Below, one piece after another: positions 1 through 5,600 of a stretch of 6,828 nt of DNA (within the stretch, counting starts at the first letter, position 1; each line of letters begins with the position of its first letter). Below the pieces are notes generated by a model, which was not told the DNA's origin, did no database searches, and saw only the letters and a list, made by a program, of their open reading frames with translations. A program made the translations under genes and the position numbers. The DNA comes from an uncultured Mollicutes bacterium. Lineage in GTDB: Bacteria; Bacillota_I; Bacilli_A; RF39; UBA660. The stretch lies in contig UQQI01000066.1 in NCBI GenBank assembly GCA_900543055.1, forward strand, positions 1 through 6,828, in the 5' to 3' direction.

Positions 1-219
1 AATAAAAAATATGAAGTAAAAGATGTTTTTTTATATAAAGTAATTAGTATTATTAAAACATTAGAAAATATGGATATAAAAAAAAAGAATATTGATGAAG
101 AAGAATACTTTATAAGGATAATAAATAATGATAAAGAAGAAAAAATACATGGAGTAGGAAATTGTTCATCAAACTATAAACAACTAATAAGACTATTTGA
201 GGAGTTAGTATATGAATGA
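1..219 (+). CDS. 3' end of an unidentified gene (5' end outside window)
   Basis: Frame 1 is open from the first base to TGA at 217-219, giving 72 residues of a C-terminus whose start lies upstream of the window. I do not recognise the family. The visible part is charged and Lys/Glu-rich, with a likely beta segment (YFIRIINNDKEEKIHG), a short Gly-containing turn (VGNCSS) and a terminal amphipathic helix (NYKQLIRLFEELVYE). It has no membrane segment and looks cytoplasmic. The stop overlaps the next gene's ATG (212-214) by 8 nt, and that gene's ribosome binding site lies inside this coding region. The two are therefore probably co-transcribed and translationally coupled. The ATG at 70-72 is in frame but has no need to be a start, because the frame is open upstream of it. 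That it is coding is fairly sure; its function is unknown. Confidence 0.75.
   Translation, partial: NKKYEVKDVFLYKVISIIKTLENMDIKKKNIDEEEYFIRIINNDKEEKIHGVGNCSSNYKQLIRLFEELVYE
199..204 (+). promoter_or_regulatory. Ribosome binding site of the HEINH metallopeptidase-like gene
   Basis: GAGGAG ends 7 nt before the ATG at 212 and lies inside the end of the preceding gene. Its position supports 212 as the true start and fits translational coupling across the 8-nt overlap. Confidence 0.75.
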
Positions 220-2179
220 GATATTAAATAAATTAAATGCGGATAGAATATTACAAGAAAACATAAGTAAATATATAGATGTATTTGTAGATTTCTATGG
301 GGAAGATAAAAGAGATGAAATAGAAAGAAAATTTAATAATGCAACATTTGTTGGATATTTGTCACCTGAGATGCAACAAGTAGAACTTACTAAACTAATT
401 AAAGAAAAATCGAAAGAACTAGAAAGTAAAGTATTAGAGTATAATGAAACATCTCTAGATGGTATAGATTTATTTGATACGTATGACTATAGTTTAAAAA
501 TATTTCAACCAATAAATAATTATCAAAATTTTATAGAACTATATAAATTAGGAAAGGAAGGAAGAAAAGAAAAATATATAGAAGATACATATAATGATAT
601 CAAAAAATATTTAAATGAATTAACAAAAGAAGAATATTTAAAAATAATTGAGACAAAAGTATTACCAGAAAAATATCAAAATATTCCATATTGGTTAAAA
701 AATAATATTCAGTATACTACGAATTTACAAAATATAGAGGAAAACTATGAAAAGTCTTTTAATAAGGCAAGTAGTTTAATTAGAAAGATTATTCCTAGAT
801 GTACACTAGATAATTTTGATATTAATAATAAAGAAATAGAAAAATTAGATAAAGTTATTGAAAAGTATAAAGAAACACTTAAAGAATATGAAAATTTTGA
901 AAAAGAAAATATTGAATATTTTAATGAAATGCAAGTCAATCAAGATTTAGAAATGTCTTTAAGAGAAAAATATTATAAAGAATTTTTGAAAGAAAATATT
1001 GATTTAATAAAAGAAGATGATAGGCAAGGTGTAATAGAATATTTAAATGATAGTAAGAAGTCTTATTTAATGAATTATTCAGTAAGAAGTCTTTTAGGTT
1101 CATCAATACAAAGTGAATCTATTTTAGAAAGTTTTTGTGAAGAACAAGAAGATATTTTAAATAATGAAGAGACGTCTACTTTTATTAAAAATAATATTAT
1201 AGAAAATAGAATTAAATATTTTAATGATATAGGTATAAATTTAGGAAATAATTATAATCTTTATTTAGAAAATGAAGATGTAAAAAATAATTGGCCAACG
1301 AAAGAAAGATTAGAAAAATTTAGAGCAACAAAAAATAAATTAATTAAAAATTTTATGAAAGAATATTATTTAAACACAGTATCTCATAAAAGACTAAGAC
1401 AAGTTGTTGATAGTAAAAATCTTTTAAATAAAGATGATGGTTTGGATCAAACAATGTATAATTCTTCTCTTGGTAAAACATGTGTTGCAACAAATTTAAA
1501 GGAAATAGATGGAAAGTTAGAAGCAGCACCTCTTGTTATGATTTCGTTTGGTGGATTTGATGGAGCGCTAGATCATGATATTATTCATGAAATAAATCAT
1601 TTATATGAATTGAGTCTAGAAAGTGTAATTAACAATAAAGTAGTTTATTTATGTGGCTGGGATATATGTGAAGATGATATAGTTGGTGAAGTAAATGACT
1701 ACATTGATATTACAAAAGAAGAACCTAAAAGAAGTTATGAGTTATTTAATGAAATAATTAATGAAGTAATTGCTCAAGAAATAGAAGAGAAAATGCATGA
1801 GAAAGGAATAAATATTTTAGATTCAAGTAGAAACTCTAAAGTAAAAGGAAATACTAGTTATGAAGTATCATTTTTTATTATAAAAGACTTCTATAAAGAA
1901 TTTAGAGATGAAATAATAAAAAGTAGAAGTAATGGAAATATTAAAGAAATATTAGATGTTGTTGGAGAAAAGAATTTTAACGATTTGAATGATTTATTTG
2001 ACATATATTTTGAAAATCTAAGTGGATTAAAAAAGATGCAGTTATTTGATGATATAAAAAATAATAGAACAACAAATTTAACAATAAAATATTATGAAAT
2101 AGTGGATAAGAGTAAAGAAATAATGGAGAGAATGAGAGAAGAAAGTAAAAAGAAAAAAGGAGAAAATATAACCATATGA
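212..2179 (+). CDS. Putative cytoplasmic zinc metallopeptidase with HEINH motif, 655 aa
   Basis: This is a 655-residue protein with no signal peptide or membrane segment, so it is predicted to be cytoplasmic. The key motif is HEINH at residues 459-463, inside hydrophobic context (DHDIIHEINHLYEL). It fits the HExxH zinc-binding and catalytic signature of zincin peptidases: H459 and H463 as ligands, E460 as catalytic base. A second motif, NEVIA at 517-521 (E518, 59 residues after H459), resembles the NExxA helix that supplies the third ligand in gluzincins; that assignment is inference. The first 400 or so residues are almost all helical and charged, with coiled-coil-like stretches near 205-270, and I match them to no named domain. 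A conserved-looking segment (about 410-425, GLDQTMYNSSLGKTC) precedes the active site. The start at 212 has a good GAGGAG site. The stop overlaps the ASCH gene by ATGA. Substrate is unknown; a peptidase-like fold without activity is possible. Confidence 0.8.
   Translation: MNEILNKLNADRILQENISKYIDVFVDFYGEDKRDEIERKFNNATFVGYLSPEMQQVELTKLIKEKSKELESKVLEYNETSLDGIDLFDTYDYSLKIFQPINNYQNFIELYKLGKEGRKEKYIEDTYNDIKKYLNELTKEEYLKIIETKVLPEKYQNIPYWLKNNIQYTTNLQNIEENYEKSFNKASSLIRKIIPRCTLDNFDINNKEIEKLDKVIEKYKETLKEYENFEKENIEYFNEMQVNQDLEMSLREKYYKEFLKENIDLIKEDDRQGVIEYLNDSKKSYLMNYSVRSLLGSSIQSESILESFCEEQEDILNNEETSTFIKNNIIENRIKYFNDIGINLGNNYNLYLENEDVKNNWPTKERLEKFRATKNKLIKNFMKEYYLNTVSHKRLRQVVDSKNLLNKDDGLDQTMYNSSLGKTCVATNLKEIDGKLEAAPLVMISFGGFDGALDHDIIHEINHLYELSLESVINNKVVYLCGWDICEDDIVGEVNDYIDITKEEPKRSYELFNEIINEVIAQEIEEKMHEKGINILDSSRNSKVKGNTSYEVSFFIIKDFYKEFRDEIIKSRSNGNIKEILDVVGEKNFNDLNDLFDIYFENLSGLKKMQLFDDIKNNRTTNLTIKYYEIVDKSKEIMERMREESKKKKGENITI
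2157..2162 (+). promoter_or_regulatory. Ribosome binding site of the ASCH gene, long spacing
   Basis: AAGGAG lies within the last codons of the metallopeptidase gene, 13 nt before the ATG at 2176. This spacing is longer than usual, so initiation may rely partly on ribosomes finishing the upstream gene at the ATGA overlap. Confidence 0.5.
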
Positions 2180-2475
2180 AAGTATTAACTATAAAGCAAC
2201 CATTCGCAACTTTAATTATAGAGGGTTATAAAGAATATGAATTTAGGACTTGGAAAACGAAATTTCGTGGAGAATTTCTAATTCATGCTGGAAAAAGTAT
2301 TGATAAAGAAGCAATGGAAAGATTTAAATATTTAAATTTGGAATATAAAACAGGTATTATTCTTGGAAAATGTACTTTAGAAGATTGTCTTTTAGTAGAT
2401 GACAAATTAAAAGAAGAATTAACAGAAAAAGATCCAGTAGTATACTATGGAGCAATTCATTCATCAAAAAAATAA
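2176..2475 (+). CDS. ASCH-domain protein, cut short by in-frame TAA (99 aa)
   Basis: The protein opens with MKVLTIKQPFATLIIEGYKEYEFRTW, reported here as two overlapping cues: the KQPFA strand and the GxKxxExR signature of ASCH domains (G17, K19, E22, R24). ASCH domains are small beta-barrels related to PUA folds and are thought to bind RNA or modified nucleosides; the family member YqfB is an N4-acetylcytidine amidohydrolase. Residues FRGEFLIHAGKSID continue the typical barrel. The frame stops at 2473-2475 after HSSKK, before the last strands, although those strands remain encoded immediately downstream in the same frame (to 2571). The full reading would be 131 codons, a normal length for this type of bacterial ASCH protein. 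The 99-residue product would lack part of the barrel and is probably non-functional or altered. The ATG overlaps the metallopeptidase stop (ATGA). Family call is strong; specific substrate unknown. Confidence 0.85.
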   Translation: MKVLTIKQPFATLIIEGYKEYEFRTWKTKFRGEFLIHAGKSIDKEAMERFKYLNLEYKTGIILGKCTLEDCLLVDDKLKEELTEKDPVVYYGAIHSSKK

Positions 2476-2571
2476 TATGCATTTAAATTAAAAAATATTG
2501 AAAAAATTAATGAAATAAAAGTAAATGGAAAATTATCTTTTTGGGAATATAATTATAATAAAAACAGATAG
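2476..2571 (+). pseudogene. Detached C-terminal part of the ASCH gene after the in-frame stop
   Basis: The 31 codons after the TAA at 2473-2475, in the same frame, end at TAG 2569-2571. They read YAFKLKNIEKINEI, then KVNGKLSFWEY, which matches what I expect for the last strands of this ASCH subgroup (a Y-x-F-K-L-x-N strand and a G-K-L-x-x-W-x-Y end). No ATG and no ribosome binding site begins this stretch, so it is unlikely to be translated on its own. Because both halves share one frame, a base substitution creating TAA explains the break better than an insertion or deletion. An error in the assembly is also possible. Confidence 0.65.
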
Positions 2572-2624
2572 AGTTTATAGAAAAAATATGATAGACTGAT
2601 ATTATAATAAGGAGTATAGTAGGT
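2572..2624 (+). promoter_or_regulatory. Short spacer with ribosome binding site AAGGAG (2609-2614)
   Basis: This 53-nt spacer separates the ASCH reading frame from the large protease gene. AAGGAG at 2609-2614 sits 10 nt before the ATG at 2625 and decides that start. I see no hairpin with a T-run that would serve as a terminator, and no paired -35/-10 elements, so the protease gene may be read from upstream or from a promoter I cannot recognise in such AT-rich sequence. Confidence 0.6.
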
Positions 2625-5600
2625 ATGAAAAAAAAGTGGTTTCTTATTTTAATAATAATTGCTATATTTGGTGTAGGAATCTTTTTTTACAATAAAAAAA
2701 ATATTTATATTAATATCGTTCTTAGTCAATCGTCATACAATTATCTTCCTAAAGAGGCTAAAAATTATATTAAAGAGGTTTATAATAAGACAGGTAATGT
2801 ATTAAAAACAGAAAAAAACAAAGAAAAAGATAATATATATTTAAATCCTAAGTATGTTAATTATCTTACAATGTCAAAAGAAAATAACAAAGAAGAAATT
2901 CCTGTTCCTGTGGTAGTTGATTATACTAATGATAAAGTAGAAAGTGAACAAAATATTCCAGATTCATATGATTTAAGAAATATAGATGGAAAAAACTATA
3001 TTACGCCTGTTAGAGATCAAGGTAATTTAGGAATATGTTGGACGTTTGCTACTGCTGGAGCAATGGAGTCAAAGATTTTAAAAGAAAATTATTCAAATAA
3101 TCAGACTCTTATTTCTGAAAGACAAATAGATTATGCAACTTCAACTAACGGAATAAAAGATTATAGAAGCGAATATATTTCATTTATAAGTAGAGGCCTA
3201 GGTGAGGGTGGAAACTTTTATATAGCAACAGTTGCTATGGCAAATGGTATTTCATTATATAATTATAATGCATTTAAAGAATTTAATGACGAAGATTTAG
3301 ATAATATGGAGTTATCTGATGTTCTTAGTTACAAAAAATCAAGTTATGAAGTAGACTCAACTATTAATATGGAAACATTAAATTTAAGAGAATCTTCAAA
3401 TCAATTAACAGAATCAGAGAAAATAACAAGAACAAATTATTTAAATGATATAAAAACAAATATTATGAAAAATGGTGCAGCGTATCTTGGAACTTATATG
3501 AATAATTCTTGTATATATAAAGATAAAAATATTAATGGATATATTTTGGATGTATATAACTGTAGTAAAACAGGTGGACATGCTATGCAAATAATAGGTT
3601 GGGATGACAATAAGGAATATTCTTATTGTGCGGATAATAATAGGCATACTGCAGATATTTCATCTTGTAAAAATAAAGTTATAGGAAAAGGAGTATGGAT
3701 TTTAAAAAATTCTTGGGGAGATCTTACACCTTATTTATATTTAACTTATGATTCTCTAGATTCAACAATTGGTTTTATAAATGAAATAAAAATAAATAAA
3801 GAAAAAACATGGGATAATAACTATGTGCTTGCAAATACAGCAACAGCATATAAAGAAAAATCTTATGTTTTATCAAAATCAAAAATTAAGAATCAAGAGA
3901 TTTTAAAAAAAGTAAAATTCTTTGCATTAACACCAAATACAGAATATACCATACGTGTTTTTAAAGAAGATTATTCTTTTGAAACATTTAAAGTAAGTAG
4001 TGATAAACCGGGCTTAATAACATTAAATTTAAATAAAGATGTTATTGTTAATAAAGATTGTGCAGTAAATATTAGTACGAATGGAAGCTATATAGATAGT
4101 GTTAGTGTTTTTACAAAAAATATTGATACATCACCATACATTGATTCATCTTCTCACGAAAACAAAGAGTTAAGTACTGAACCAATGAGATTATATTCAG
4201 AAACCAAAAATATTCCATCAGGTGCTATTGTAGATTACAAACTATATAATTCAAAAAATGAAGATGTAACAAGTTACTTAAATATATCAAATAATGTAAT
4301 CGCAGAAAATAATATAAATACTATAGTTTCATTAAATAAAGAAATAAAAACTGATAAATATAGAATGGATATTATTTATGATTCAAGTGTTATATCAAGT
4401 TTTAATCTGACACATCAAGAACAAAATGGTTTAGGTACAAAAAATAATCCATATATAATTACAACACCAACAGAATTATCAAATATAAGAAATAATCCTA
4501 GTGCGTATTATGAATTGGGTAATGATATAGACTTATCTGAAGCAACACGAAAGAATGGGGAATTAGAGAATGCAGATTCTGTTTGTAATGAAGCTTTCGG
4601 TTGGGAATCAATAAATAATTTTAATGGTTATTTAGATGGAAAAGGACATAGCATAAAGGGGTTATATCAAAATAATAATATTATGTGTAATGATAATCAT
4701 ATATGGAGAGATAATAGTAATGGATTAATAAATTATGCTTATGGAAATGTAACAATAAAAAATATAATTCTAGAAGATTTTGATATTACATGTCAAGGTG
4801 CTTATTGTGGAGGTTTAATTTCAAATTATAAGGATAATGAAAATTCTGATGATAGAACAGAGGCTAATCTTATTTTAGAAAATATTGTTTTTAAAAATAA
4901 TAAAATTACTGGAGTATATAATGATAGTAATATAGATAGCAGTTATCATACTTCTTATGGAGGAGGATTGCTTGGAAATATTGAATCAAAAAATGGAGCA
5001 ATTAATATAAACAATATTTATTTAGATAATGTTCTAGAAGTATCAAACTTTATAAAAAAATCTTCATTTATTGAAACATTATTTGCTAAAGAAGCAAATA
5101 TAAGTAATATTCGTTTAGGTGGAACTATAAATGGTAAATATGGTGATGGAAGTGGAGATTCAATATTTAATAATAAAATACTTGCAAATACAAATGTTGA
5201 TATTAAAAATATATTCTCATCAGTAGATGGTAATAATATATCAGGAAACTTTTTTGGCGACATATATAGTGATAATATAAATGTTTCAAACATTAAAGTA
5301 TTAAAAATAAATGATAATGGATTATGTCGTAATGATACTAATTGCTTTATAAATGATAAAAATGTAGTTTATGAAAAAAGTGATATAAAAACACTACTAA
5401 AAAAAGAGAATTATGCTTATTGGGATAATTTTGATGATAATTGGATAATTAAAACTGTAAATGGTATTCCAAGATTCCCAGTGTTAAAAAATATTCCTTT
5501 TGAATATACAAATATAAATAATATTACTTATCAGCAAGAATTAAATAAAAAAGATAATATTTATAATTACATAACCCCAAATTATGATATTGCAAAAAGA

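Noticed and set aside
745..939. Minus-strand open frame of 64 codons
   Set aside because: It lies wholly inside the metallopeptidase-like gene, has low-complexity Ser/Leu/Ile composition and no ribosome binding site of note; it is a shadow of the plus-strand gene.
212..2475. Mycoplasma-type code with TGA as Trp
   Set aside because: Tryptophan codons in the long protease frame are all TGG with no in-frame TGA over 1,401 codons, and TGA sits at the natural ends of two genes.
2548..2559. Two adjacent TATAAT words near the end of the ASCH remnant as a promoter
   Set aside because: No TTGACA-like sequence lies 16-18 nt upstream of either, and the words fall in codons of the ASCH frame (Tyr-Asn-Tyr-Asn).
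2603..2608. Perfect TATAAT as a -10 box for the large protease gene
   Set aside because: Transcription would start near 2615, downstream of the AAGGAG site at 2609-2614 that the gene needs. No -35 element lies at the right distance, and TATAAT arises easily in such AT-rich DNA.
3441..3647. Minus-strand open frame of 68 codons
   Set aside because: It lies across the catalytic His region of the papain-like protease, whose plus-strand reading is certain; it is an Ile-rich shadow frame.
5018..5293. Minus-strand open frame of 91 codons
   Set aside because: It is fully inside the beta-helix-like region of the protease gene and shows no recognisable domain.
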